Assembly (NCBI RefSeq): GCF_026965555.1
Contig: NZ_CP114040.1
Span: 5,146,001-5,210,000, forward strand
Direction of reading: 5' to 3'
Source: Nannocystis punicea
GTDB lineage: Bacteria > Myxococcota_A > Polyangia > Nannocystales > Nannocystaceae
Length of the DNA stretch: 64,000 bases
This document shows, piece by piece, positions 27,211-34,939 of this stretch (the stretch's first letter is position 1; every line of letters starts with the position of its first letter). Made by a program: the position numbers and the translations under genes. The notes under the pieces are model-generated. The model was not told the origin of the DNA and made no database searches. It saw only the letters and a list, made by a program, of their open reading frames with translations.

Positions 27211-28224
27211 GGTGAGGCCGACGGCGCGACGGCAGCGGTCGATGGTCGCGCGGGCGATCGGGCGGGCGCGCTCGGCCGAGCTGCGGAGGACGGCCTCGAC
27301 CTCTTCGGGGTGCTGCAGCAGGTGCTCGCGGCGAGCGCGGGCGGGCGCGAAGTGGGCGTCGATCTTGTCGGCGAGCAGCATCTTGGCGTGGCCGTAGCCG
27401 AACGGCTGGCCGTCACGGGCGCCGGCGCGGTACCAGCCGGCGATCTGCGCCAGCTCGGCCTCGTCGCTGAAGAGCTTGAGCAGGGCGTAGACGTTGCACG
27501 TGCCGGGGTCGAGCGGCTGGCCGAGCGGGGTCGAGTCGGTGACGATCTGGCCGACCAATTTGCGCAGCTTCTTGCCCGACTCGAACAGCGGCAGGAGGTT
27601 GCTGTAGCTCTTCGACATCTTGCGGCCGTCGAAGCCGGGGACGATCGGCGCGATGCCCAGGAGCGCCTCGGGCCGGACCAGCAGCGGCGGGCCGCCGGCG
27701 GCGTAGGCCTCGTTGAGGTAGGTGGACATGTCCTGGGCGAACTCGACGTGCTGCAGCTGATCCTTGCCGACCGGCACGAGGGTGCCGTCGTAGATCAGGA
27801 TGTCGGCGGCCATCAGCAGCGGGTAGTTGAACAGGCCGGCGTTCGGCTTGATGCCCTGGGCGATCTTGTCCTTGTAGCTGGTGGACCGCTCCATCAGGCC
27901 GACGCCGGTGACGCAGGCGAGCAGCCAGGCGAGCTCGTGGACCTCGGGGATGTCGCTCTGGCGGAACAGCAGCGACTTGGCGGGATCGAGGCCGAGCGCG
28001 AGGTAGGTGACGGCCGCGTCGAACACGTTCTGCCGCAGCGCCTCCGCGTTCCGCAGGGTCGTCAGCGCGTGGTAGTCGGCGATGAAGTAGTAGGCCTCGC
28101 CCGGGTAGCGGTCCTGCAGGGCGATGTGCTGGGCGATGGCGCCGAAGTAGTTGCCGAGGTGGAGCACGCCCGAGGGCTGGATGCCCGACAGCACGCGCGG
28201 AGCAGGGGATGGCGTTGCGGACAT
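27208..28224 (-). CDS. trpS: Tryptophanyl-tRNA synthetase
   Basis: A 338-residue class I aminoacyl-tRNA synthetase of normal bacterial length. The HIGH-type motif is HLGN within SGVLHLGNYFG (residues about 18-28), and the KMSKS loop is at about residue 202 (GFDGRKMSKS). GIQPSG, DYHALT and VGKDQLQHVE are TrpRS-specific. It charges tRNA-Trp in the cytoplasm. The upstream 66 bp hold three ACCTGTC-type motifs (28230-28285). The serS gene follows on its 5' side on the same strand, so both may share a transcript. Confidence 0.95.
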   Translation of the reverse strand: MSATPSPAPRVLSGIQPSGVLHLGNYFGAIAQHIALQDRYPGEAYYFIADYHALTTLRNAEALRQNVFDAAVTYLALGLDPAKSLLFRQSDIPEVHELAWLLACVTGVGLMERSTSYKDKIAQGIKPNAGLFNYPLLMAADILIYDGTLVPVGKDQLQHVEFAQDMSTYLNEAYAAGGPPLLVRPEALLGIAPIVPGFDGRKMSKSYSNLLPLFESGKKLRKLVGQIVTDSTPLGQPLDPGTCNVYALLKLFSDEAELAQIAGWYRAGARDGQPFGYGHAKMLLADKIDAHFAPARARREHLLQHPEEVEAVLRSSAERARPIARATIDRCRRAVGLT

Positions 28225-28290
28225 GGCGTTCGGTACCTGTCGAAAAAGACCTGTCGCAAGGGACCTGTCGGATAAGACCTGGCGGGACGT
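28225..28290. repeat. Cluster of ACCTGTCG-N-AAGACCTG motifs between serS and trpS
   Basis: The gap contains three near-copies in a row: ACCTGTCGAAAAAGACCTG, ACCTGTCGCAAGGGACCTG and a third ending GATAAGACCTGG. These are variants of the dispersed palindrome in which the two arms are ACCTGTC and GACCTG. They lie immediately downstream of the serS stop and upstream of trpS. Confidence 0.75.
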
Positions 28291-29664
28291 TCAGGCGCGG
28301 CGGCGCGGGCCGATCACCGGCTTGCCGACCAGCGGCTGCAGGACCTCGGGGACGGCGACGGTGCCGTCCTGCTGCTGGTAGTTCTCGAGGATGGCGACCA
28401 GCGCCCGCGAGGTGGCGACGGCGGTGCCGTTCAGCATGTGGACGTGGCGCGGCTTGGGCTTGCCCTCGCCGCCGGGGCGGTAGCGGATCCGCAGGCGGCG
28501 GGCCTGGTAGTCGGTGCAGTTCGAGGTGCTGGTGATCTCGCCGTGGGCGCCGCGGCCGGGCATCCACGCCTCGAGGTCGAACTTGCGGAAGGCCGGGCCG
28601 CCGAGGTCGCCGCTGGCGATGTCGAGGACGCGGTAGGGGATCTTCAGGGCCTGGAAGATCTCCTCCTCGATGGCGAGCAGGCGCTCGTGCATCGCCTCGC
28701 TCTGCTCGGGGGCGGTGAAGGCGAACAGCTCGACCTTGGTGAACTGATGCACGCGGTAGAGGCCCTTCGACTCCTGGCCCGCGGAGCCGGCCTCGGTGCG
28801 GAAGCAGTGCGACAGGCCGGCGAGCAGCAGGGGCAGCTGCTCCTCCTCGAGGATGGCGTCGGCCAGCATGCCGCCGAGCGTGATCTCGGCGGTGCCGACC
28901 AGGCAGAGGTCGCTGTCGGCGACGCTGTAGACCTGGGTCGACTCGCCGCGCGGCTGGAAGCCGAGGCCGCGCAGGATCTCGTCGCGCGCGAGGTCGGGGG
29001 TGGTGTGCAGGGTGAAGCCGTGGCGCGCGGCGACCCCGAGCGCGAAGTGCTGCAGGGCGAGGTCGAGGAGCACGGCCTCGTGCTTGAGGTAGTAGAACTT
29101 CTGGCCGGCGACCTTGGCCCCGGCCTCGAAGTCGACGAGGTCGAGCGACTCGGCGATCGCCAGGTGGTCGCGCGGGACGAAGCCCTCGGCCGCGAAGTCG
29201 CGGGGGGTGCCGACGCGGCGCAGCTCGCGGTGGTCGTCGTCGGTGCGGCCGCGCGGGGTGCCTTCATGCGTGAGGTTCGGGACCCGGGCCCACGCCTCGT
29301 CGCGGGCGCGCAGCGCGGCCTCGGTCTGGTCGACGAGAGATCTCTCGTCGGTGCGCAGCTGCTTGCCCTGCTCGACGAGGCGGGCCCGTTCGGCCGCCTG
29401 CTGGTCCTTCGGCAGCGAACCGACCGACTTCATGGCGGCGCTGGTCTGGTTCTGCTGCTGGCGGAGCTCGTCCTGGCGGCGGAGGAGGCCGAGGTAGGCG
29501 GCGTCGAGGTCGACGAGGCGCGCGACGGTCTGCGCGGCCCAGTCGGCGCCCGCGGGATCGGCGGCTGCGCCAGGGGCAAGGTCCTCGAACACGCGGGCGT
29601 GGCGGTCGCGCAGGTTCTGGGCGATCCGGGCGCTGTCTTCGCGGAGGACGTGGATGTCGAGCAT
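28291..29664 (-). CDS. serS: Seryl-tRNA synthetase
   Basis: A 457-residue class II synthetase of normal length. The N-terminal half has the long coiled-coil arm (about residues 30-115, LRRQDELRQQQNQTSAAMKS). The catalytic core has motif 2 FRTEAGSAGQESKGLYRVHQ and motif 3 region NGTAVATSRALVAILENYQ, with SNCTDYQARR in between. It starts MLDIHVLREDS at ATG 29664. It aminoacylates tRNA-Ser in the cytoplasm. It lies upstream of trpS in the same orientation with only a 66-bp motif-filled gap between them. Confidence 0.96.
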   Translation of the reverse strand: MLDIHVLREDSARIAQNLRDRHARVFEDLAPGAAADPAGADWAAQTVARLVDLDAAYLGLLRRQDELRQQQNQTSAAMKSVGSLPKDQQAAERARLVEQGKQLRTDERSLVDQTEAALRARDEAWARVPNLTHEGTPRGRTDDDHRELRRVGTPRDFAAEGFVPRDHLAIAESLDLVDFEAGAKVAGQKFYYLKHEAVLLDLALQHFALGVAARHGFTLHTTPDLARDEILRGLGFQPRGESTQVYSVADSDLCLVGTAEITLGGMLADAILEEEQLPLLLAGLSHCFRTEAGSAGQESKGLYRVHQFTKVELFAFTAPEQSEAMHERLLAIEEEIFQALKIPYRVLDIASGDLGGPAFRKFDLEAWMPGRGAHGEITSTSNCTDYQARRLRIRYRPGGEGKPKPRHVHMLNGTAVATSRALVAILENYQQQDGTVAVPEVLQPLVGKPVIGPRRRA

Positions 29665-29875
29665 GGGGCGCGGACATTAGCAGGCCCCGCGCGCGGGGGA
29701 AGGGGTGGCGAGCGCCCGCGCCGGAAATCAGCCCTTGACCCTGGGGGGCCGCTCACGCATCCTACGCCGCTCCAAAGCGCCGGCCCGAGGCCGGCCTGGG
29801 GCCCTCAGGTTGCCCGAATTCGGGTGAATCGGGCCCTGCAGTCCAACATTTGTCGCCACAGAGGTCCTTGCCGCC

Positions 29876-30061
29876 ATGGGATACGGAGATAACCGCCACA
29901 CGCCGAAGATGCGCCAGCGCCGGAGCCGGAACAAGCTGATCGCCCGCCTCAAGCGCAAGGCCGCCGAGGTCAAGGCGACCCGCCTGGCCAACAAGCAGCA
30001 GGTCCAGGCCGAGTCCGGCAGCAAGAAGACCAAGACCAAGAAGAAGACCGACAAGGGCTAG
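29876..30061 (+). CDS. Small very basic protein of unknown function
   Basis: A 61-residue protein beginning MGYGDNRHTPKMRQRRSRNK with a lysine-rich tail ending KKTKTKKKTDKG. About 40% of residues are Lys or Arg. No signal peptide or membrane segment is present. I do not recognise it. The composition suggests binding to RNA, DNA or the ribosome. It stands alone between divergent serS and dacB, 211 bp from the serS start. A perfect palindrome CCCGAATTCGGG lies about 50 bp upstream (29813-29824). Coding is supported by codon periodicity and a normal ATG. Confidence 0.65.
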   Translation: MGYGDNRHTPKMRQRRSRNKLIARLKRKAAEVKATRLANKQQVQAESGSKKTKTKKKTDKG

Positions 30062-30079
30062 TCGGTCTCGCCGAGGGCG

Positions 30080-30179
30080 GCGGCCTGTCCCGAAGGTCAG
30101 CGCGAAAGCGCGCGGACGGGAAGGAGCCTTCGGCGTTTGGCAGCGGCCTGTCCCGAAGGTCAGCGCGAAAGCGCGCGGA
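30080..30179 (+). repeat. Two 37-bp direct repeats containing GCGC-GAAA-GCGC hairpins
   Basis: Identical 37-bp copies at 30080-30116 and 30143-30179 each carry CCTGTCCCGAAGGTCAG followed by a GNRA-type mini-hairpin CGCGAAAGCG. The spacing is 63 bp. They lie 18 bp after the stop of the small basic protein and before dacB. Confidence 0.85.
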
Positions 30180-30285
30180 TGCGTCGTGGGGCCGTTGAGA
30201 AGCCGCAAAAGGGTGCGTGAAGGGGTAGTAGCCCCCCGAGCGGGCGGAAAGTCCGATTTCTTGAGCGCAGGGGGGTGGGTGCGCC

Positions 30286-31881
30286 ATGGTGGGATATCCC
30301 GCCGTGACCCGCTCCTTCCCCCAGCTCGCAAGCTTCGCCCTCGCCCTCGTCACTGCGTATGCAGGCCTGGCGACCGCCGGTCCGCGCTCGCCCGGCCAAA
30401 TTCCGGCGCCGCAGTCGATCCGCGAGGCCGTGGAGCCCGACGAGCCGGTGGTGCCGCCGCGCCTGGCCGCGCCGTTCGCGGCGCAGACGTGGCCGCAGCG
30501 GGTGGCGGCTCGCCTGGCGGACGTGTCGGCGCGCGCGAACTCGCGCGCCTGGACGGCCGACCCGACCGACGACGCGAGCCTGCGGCGCAAGCTGGCCGAG
30601 CTGGTCCGCCGCGCGGGCGCCGGGGTGGCGGTCCACGTGGCCGACCTGGACGAAGGGACATGGCTGTTCGACCAGAACGGCGCGGCGCGTCTGAACCCGG
30701 CGTCGAACCAGAAGGTGTTGACCGCGATCGCGGCGCTCGAGCTGCTCGGCCCCGACTATCGGTTCGAGACCCGGCTGGTGCGCGACGGCGACGCGCTGGT
30801 GCTGATCGGCGACGGCGATCCGAGCCTGCAGCTGCAAGGGCTGCACGCGCTGGCCAGCAAGGCGCTGGCCGCCGAGGCGCTGGCGGGGGTGCGGCGGATC
30901 GTGATCGACGAGCGGGCCTTCTCGCCGGAGCGGCTCGGCCCCGGCTACGAGGAGCCGCCGGGCCCGGGCCCGAGCTACCTGGCGCCGAGCGGGGCGCTGT
31001 CGCTGAGCTTCAACACGGTCGAGACGACGGTCCGCACCGACGGCGCGACGGTCCACGTCGAGGTGACGCCGGCGAGCGGGCACGTGACGCTGGTGAACAA
31101 GGCCCGGCCGCTCCGGGGGCGCGCGCTCGAGGTCACCAGCACGTGCGAGGACGGCCGCACGGTGCTGACGGTGACCGGCGCGGCGAAGCGCAAGCCGAGC
31201 ACGGTGCGGCGGCGGATCTGCGACCCGGGCAAGTTCGCCGGCGAGGCGTTCGCGGCGGTGCTGCACGAGCTCGGCGGTCCGCTCTTGCCGGTCGAGAGCG
31301 GGGCGGCGTCGGCCCACGCGCGCGAGGTGGCGTCGCTGGTGTCGCCGCCGCTGGCGCAGATCCTGGCGAGCGCGCTCAAGTACTCGAACAACTTCACCAG
31401 CGAGCAGGTGGTGCGCACGCTCGGGCGCCGGATGTCCGGAGAGCCAGGTTCGTGGGACAACGGCCGCGCGGCGCTCAAGGCGTTCTGGCGCGCGGCCGGC
31501 AACGACCCGCGCGAGCTGCAGCCGGAGAACGGCTCGGGGCTGAGCCTGCGCGGACGGGTGAGCGCGCGCGGCCTGGTCCGCGTGCTGGCGCTGGCCCGCG
31601 ACGAGGGGGCGGCGGCTGCGAGCATCGTGCCGGCGCTGGCGGGCGCGGGCGGCGAGGGGACGCTGCGCCTGCGCATGCCCGGCGGCCGCGGCCGCGTGCG
31701 CGGGAAGACGGGCACGATCGGCGGAGTGAGCGCGCTGTCGGGGATCGCGGCGACGCCCGACGGCCGCCGCGCGCTCGGCTTCAGCGTGCTGATCAACGGC
31801 AAGAACCTGGCGATGCCCCGCAGCCGCCGGCTGCAGGACCGCATCGTCCAGACGCTGCTCGACCACCTCGACGCAGGCTGA
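30286..31881 (+). CDS. dacB: D-alanyl-D-alanine carboxypeptidase/endopeptidase (PBP4 type)
   Basis: A 531-residue penicillin-binding protein of peptidase family S13. The catalytic triad motifs are present: SNQK (Ser140-Lys143), SNN (Ser367-Asn369) and KTG (from Lys474). A signal peptide (about 31 residues, ending ATAGP) sends it to the periplasm, where family members trim D-Ala from peptidoglycan stems or cut crosslinks. The ATG at 30286 is used; a GTG at 30304 is an alternative. Together with ddl downstream and mpl at 16 kb it belongs to cell-wall metabolism, although the gene is separated from ddl by a repeat-filled 494-bp gap. Confidence 0.93.
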   Translation: MVGYPAVTRSFPQLASFALALVTAYAGLATAGPRSPGQIPAPQSIREAVEPDEPVVPPRLAAPFAAQTWPQRVAARLADVSARANSRAWTADPTDDASLRRKLAELVRRAGAGVAVHVADLDEGTWLFDQNGAARLNPASNQKVLTAIAALELLGPDYRFETRLVRDGDALVLIGDGDPSLQLQGLHALASKALAAEALAGVRRIVIDERAFSPERLGPGYEEPPGPGPSYLAPSGALSLSFNTVETTVRTDGATVHVEVTPASGHVTLVNKARPLRGRALEVTSTCEDGRTVLTVTGAAKRKPSTVRRRICDPGKFAGEAFAAVLHELGGPLLPVESGAASAHAREVASLVSPPLAQILASALKYSNNFTSEQVVRTLGRRMSGEPGSWDNGRAALKAFWRAAGNDPRELQPENGSGLSLRGRVSARGLVRVLALARDEGAAAASIVPALAGAGGEGTLRLRMPGGRGRVRGKTGTIGGVSALSGIAATPDGRRALGFSVLINGKNLAMPRSRRLQDRIVQTLLDHLDAG

Positions 31882-32375
31882 CCGTTTGGACCTGTGCTTT
31901 TATTAATGGCTGAAAGCACAGGTGTAAAAAGACAGGTTCAAAGGGGCAGGGCCAAGCCTGCCGGATGGACCTGCGAGGGGCCGCTGCCGGCGGTACCTGG
32001 CGAAAGGGACAGGCGAAGCGCCCGCGGAGACCTCGCCAGGAGCCGCGCTGAGGTCGACGATGGCGACGTGCGCGGTCGCGGCCGCTGCGGGCGACCTGGC
32101 GAAATGGACAGGTGAGGGGCGCCGCGGGGACGTCGAGGAGCTCGGCGCGGATCCTGTCGGACGGGGGAGTGAGCGGCGGACGCGACGGCCGACCTGTTGA
32201 AAGAGACAGGTCCGCGGGGCCGCGGCGCGCGTCCGCGTGGCCGGCGGGCCGGTCGGGGCCGAGGAGATCGGTCACGGGCGCGGCGAGCGGCTGGGGAATG
32301 CCCGCAGGAGCCCGCGCGTGGTGGCAGGGCGCAGTATCGCCATCGCCGTCGCGCGGTGGTAGCGTCCACACGCCC
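31882..32375 (+). repeat. Gap between dacB and ddl filled with ACCTG...CAGGT hairpins
   Basis: Inverted elements include ACCTGTGCTTTTATTAATGG with its partner GAAAGCACAGGT (about 31891-31923), ACCTGGCGAAAGGGACAGG (31995), ACCTGGCGAAATGGACAGG (32094) and ACCTGTTGAAAGAGACAGGT (32192-32211). The last three are spaced 99 and 98 bp apart. Unlike most of the window, the first hairpin has an AT-rich loop. No gene is recognisable. A ddl promoter must lie here or upstream, but I cannot place it. Confidence 0.75.
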
Positions 32376-33431
32376 ATGCCAGCCCGACGCCTCCTCATCG
32401 TCTTCGGCGGTCGCTCCTCGGAGCACGAGATCTCGATCCGCAGCGCGGCCGAGATCCTCAAGGCCATCGATCACCAGCGGTTCACGCCGGTCCTGCTCGG
32501 CATCCGGCGCGACGGTGGCTGGTGGACCGGCCCCTCGGAGTGGTCGCTGGAGGCGGTGCTCGAGAACGGCGAGCCGGTGTCCGACCTGCGCAAGCTGGCG
32601 CCCGACCTGGTGTTCCCGGTGCTGCACGGGCCCTACGGCGAGGACGGGACGTTCCAGGGGCTGCTCGAGGTGCTCGGCCTGCCGTACGTCGGCTCGGGCG
32701 TGCTGGCGTCGGCGCTGTGCATGGACAAGGCGCTGCTGAAGCAGGTGCTCGGGACGCAGTCGCCGGCGATCCCGATCGTCCCGTGGCTCGAGGTCGACGC
32801 CCACGGGCTCGGCACCGCGGCGCAGCGGCAGGAGATCGTCGACGCGATCGTCGAGGTGGTCGGGTTCCCGTGCTTCGTGAAGCCGGCCAACCAGGGCAGC
32901 TCGGTCGGCATCAGCCGCGTCGACGAGGAGGCCGGGCTGTGGCGCGCCCTGACTCTGGCGTCCCGCTACGACGCCAAGCTGGTGGTCGAGAAGGGCATCG
33001 ACGCCCGCGAGATCGAGCTGGCCGTGCTCGGCAACGGCGACGCGCACACCCTCGTCAGCGCGCCCGGCGAGATCGGGCTGCCGTCGGGCGAGTGGTACGA
33101 CTACGAGAACAAGTACCTGAAGGACGCGGCGACCCTGCAGATCCCGGCGGACCTGCCCGAAGCCGCGGCCGAACGCCTGCAGGCCCTGGCCCTGCGCGCG
33201 TTCCGGGTGGCCGGCTGCAAGGGCCTGGCCCGCATCGACTTTCTCGTCGACCGCCAGACGCTCCAGCCCTACCTCAACGAGATCAACACGATGCCCGGCT
33301 TCACGACGATCAGCATGTACCCCAAGCTGGTCGAACGGGCAGGCGTGCCCTACGCCGAGCTGATCAGCCAGCTGTGCGAGCTGGCGCTGGCCCACCACAC
33401 GGCGCGCAGCAAGCTCAGCGTGACGCGCTGA
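32376..33431 (+). CDS. ddl: D-alanine--D-alanine ligase
   Basis: A 351-residue ATP-grasp enzyme of usual Ddl length. The N-terminal motif LLIVFGGRSSEHEISIRSA, the central PVLHGPYGEDGTFQGLLE, the ATP-grasp strand CFVKPANQGSSVGIS, and the C-terminal LNEINTMPGFT are all diagnostic. It makes the D-Ala-D-Ala dipeptide for peptidoglycan precursors in the cytoplasm. The ATG at 32376 places the first strand directly at the N-terminus. Confidence 0.96.
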   Translation: MPARRLLIVFGGRSSEHEISIRSAAEILKAIDHQRFTPVLLGIRRDGGWWTGPSEWSLEAVLENGEPVSDLRKLAPDLVFPVLHGPYGEDGTFQGLLEVLGLPYVGSGVLASALCMDKALLKQVLGTQSPAIPIVPWLEVDAHGLGTAAQRQEIVDAIVEVVGFPCFVKPANQGSSVGISRVDEEAGLWRALTLASRYDAKLVVEKGIDAREIELAVLGNGDAHTLVSAPGEIGLPSGEWYDYENKYLKDAATLQIPADLPEAAAERLQALALRAFRVAGCKGLARIDFLVDRQTLQPYLNEINTMPGFTTISMYPKLVERAGVPYAELISQLCELALAHHTARSKLSVTR

Positions 33432-33634
33432 AGTGCAGGGCGCGAGCTCGTCGTTCGGCGTAGCGAATCGTCGGGGCCGCGGACCGCGAGTTCAGTGCGC
33501 CTTCGGGGCCTTGCGCCGCGGCTCGCCTGCAGCCGAGCCGTCTGCTTCGCTCAGAGCGGTCACCTCGCGCGGCCGCGAGGCGCCCTGTCGGCGACATGGA
33601 GCGTCGGCGCTGCGCCTCGGCTTCGTCGGGGCGG

Positions 33635-33700
33635 CCCATTCATGTCGCAAAGGTCATGTCATCGCGGACATGCGCCATGGGCCATGTCGTTCAGAGCAGG
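33635..33700. repeat. Clustered CATGTC motifs beyond the stop of a small membrane protein gene
   Basis: Within 60 bp there are CATGTCGCAAAGGTCATGTC, GCGGACATGC, CCATGGGCCATGTCGTTC and AGAGCAGG. They lie directly after the minus-strand stop at 33691. The rest of the 259-bp gap after ddl shows no gene. Confidence 0.7.
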
Positions 33701-34071
33701 ATCCACGGGACACGCTCACCCCAGCCGAAGGCGGCCATCAGGGCGGCGAACACGAGGATGTTGAGCAGCCAGACCAGGGCGGCGAGGGCGGTGGAGCCGA
33801 GCCAGCCGGTCTCGGCGACGGCGCGGCGGGGGTGCCAGTGGACCCACCCGAGCAGGTAGATCGGCGCGAACACCAGCCACAGCGCGCCCTGGCCGACGAA
33901 CAGGGCGGTGACCAGAGCCTCCTGGCCTTCGGGACATGTCCTGGCGAGCAGGCCGAGGAACACCAGGGTGACGGCGGTGGCGAGGCCTGCGGGGGCGAAG
34001 GCGAGCAGGAAGACGCGATCGATCGGCCACAGCAGGGTGTCGGACGCGGGGCTCGGCGCGGGATCCGGCAT
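33691..34071 (-). CDS. Small membrane protein, three helices
   Basis: A 126-residue protein with three predicted membrane helices (about 20-43, 55-78 and 95-118) and a short conserved-looking loop GWVHWHPRRAV. I do not recognise the family. The ATG at 34071 is preferred to a GTG six bases upstream. A loop near residue 46 (RTCPEGQEAL) is encoded by a palindrome copy, GGGACATGTCCTGGC. The gene stands alone between ddl and a TerB-like gene. Confidence 0.6.
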   Translation of the reverse strand: MPDPAPSPASDTLLWPIDRVFLLAFAPAGLATAVTLVFLGLLARTCPEGQEALVTALFVGQGALWLVFAPIYLLGWVHWHPRRAVAETGWLGSTALAALVWLLNILVFAALMAAFGWGERVPWILL

Positions 34072-34120
34072 GCTCACAGTGTCCCCGCGGTCGGGCGCCC
34101 GGGCAAGCCGCGGCGGGCGG

Positions 34121-34840
34121 TCACGCGAACAGCAGGCGCAGCGCCTCGTCGCGCGGGACCGCGGCGAAGGCCGCGAGCTCGAGGAAGAAGTCGCGGCCGA
34201 GGTCGGCGCGGCTCGAGGCGGACACGAGCGGACCGATGGCCCGCAGGACGGCGAAGCGGCGCTCGCGCGGGAGAGCCGCGAGGCGGGCGCCGACGTGGTC
34301 GAGCTCGGGGCGCTTCGACAGGTACTCGCGCGCGAGCGCGTCGCGGCGCTCGGGCGTGAGCGGCAGGCGGCCGAGCAGCGCGCGGTACTGATCGATCTCG
34401 TCGGGCTCGAGCACGCCGTCGTGGTGGATCAGCACCGCGGCGAAGGCGGCGATGTGCTCGCCGAGGTCGGCCGCCTGCTCGGTCCACTGCCGGCGCCAGC
34501 GCGCCAGCTCGTTCGGGGTCACGCCGAGCTGGGCGGCGATCCGCTCCATCACCGCGACCTCGGCCGCGCTCGCCTCGCCGTCGGCCAGGGCCATCGCCCA
34601 CGCGCGCTCGAGCGTGGTCTCGGTGAAGGCGGGCAACGGCGGCGGCAGGTCCTCGAAGGTGCGGTGGAGGGCGTCGAGGTCGCCGAGCATCTTGAACCAC
34701 CGCCGGCTCTCGGCCTCGTCGAGGTGCTCGTCCAGCATCGTCAAGATCAGGTCGGCCTCGCCGGGCTTGATCTCGCCGTCGGCGTGGGCGATGAGGCCGC
34801 AGGCGACGAGGATCCACTCCTGCTCGGGGGTCAGGTGCAT
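34121..34840 (-). CDS. TerB-like domain protein
   Basis: A 239-residue soluble, all-helical protein with two TerB-like segments. The first is WILVACGLIAHADGEIKPGEADLI (about 12-35), and the second is RAWAMALADGEASAAEVAVMERIA (about 82-105). A further acidic-loop repeat, IHHDGVLEPDEIDQYR, follows. The 'DGE/DG...E' loops resemble the metal-coordinating segments of TerB, a protein linked to tellurite resistance and membrane stress. The exact role is unknown. The ATG at 34840 is chosen because upstream in-frame sequence lacks the domain pattern. Confidence 0.7.
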   Translation of the reverse strand: MHLTPEQEWILVACGLIAHADGEIKPGEADLILTMLDEHLDEAESRRWFKMLGDLDALHRTFEDLPPPLPAFTETTLERAWAMALADGEASAAEVAVMERIAAQLGVTPNELARWRRQWTEQAADLGEHIAAFAAVLIHHDGVLEPDEIDQYRALLGRLPLTPERRDALAREYLSKRPELDHVGARLAALPRERRFAVLRAIGPLVSASSRADLGRDFFLELAAFAAVPRDEALRLLFA

Positions 34841-34939
34841 GGCGCTCTCCGCGGCCAGCGTACAACGGATCGCCGCCGTCGGGGCCGAATCGGCCGTTGG
34901 GGCGAGTGCGCGAAGTCGCACTCGGCCTCGGGAACGCCG

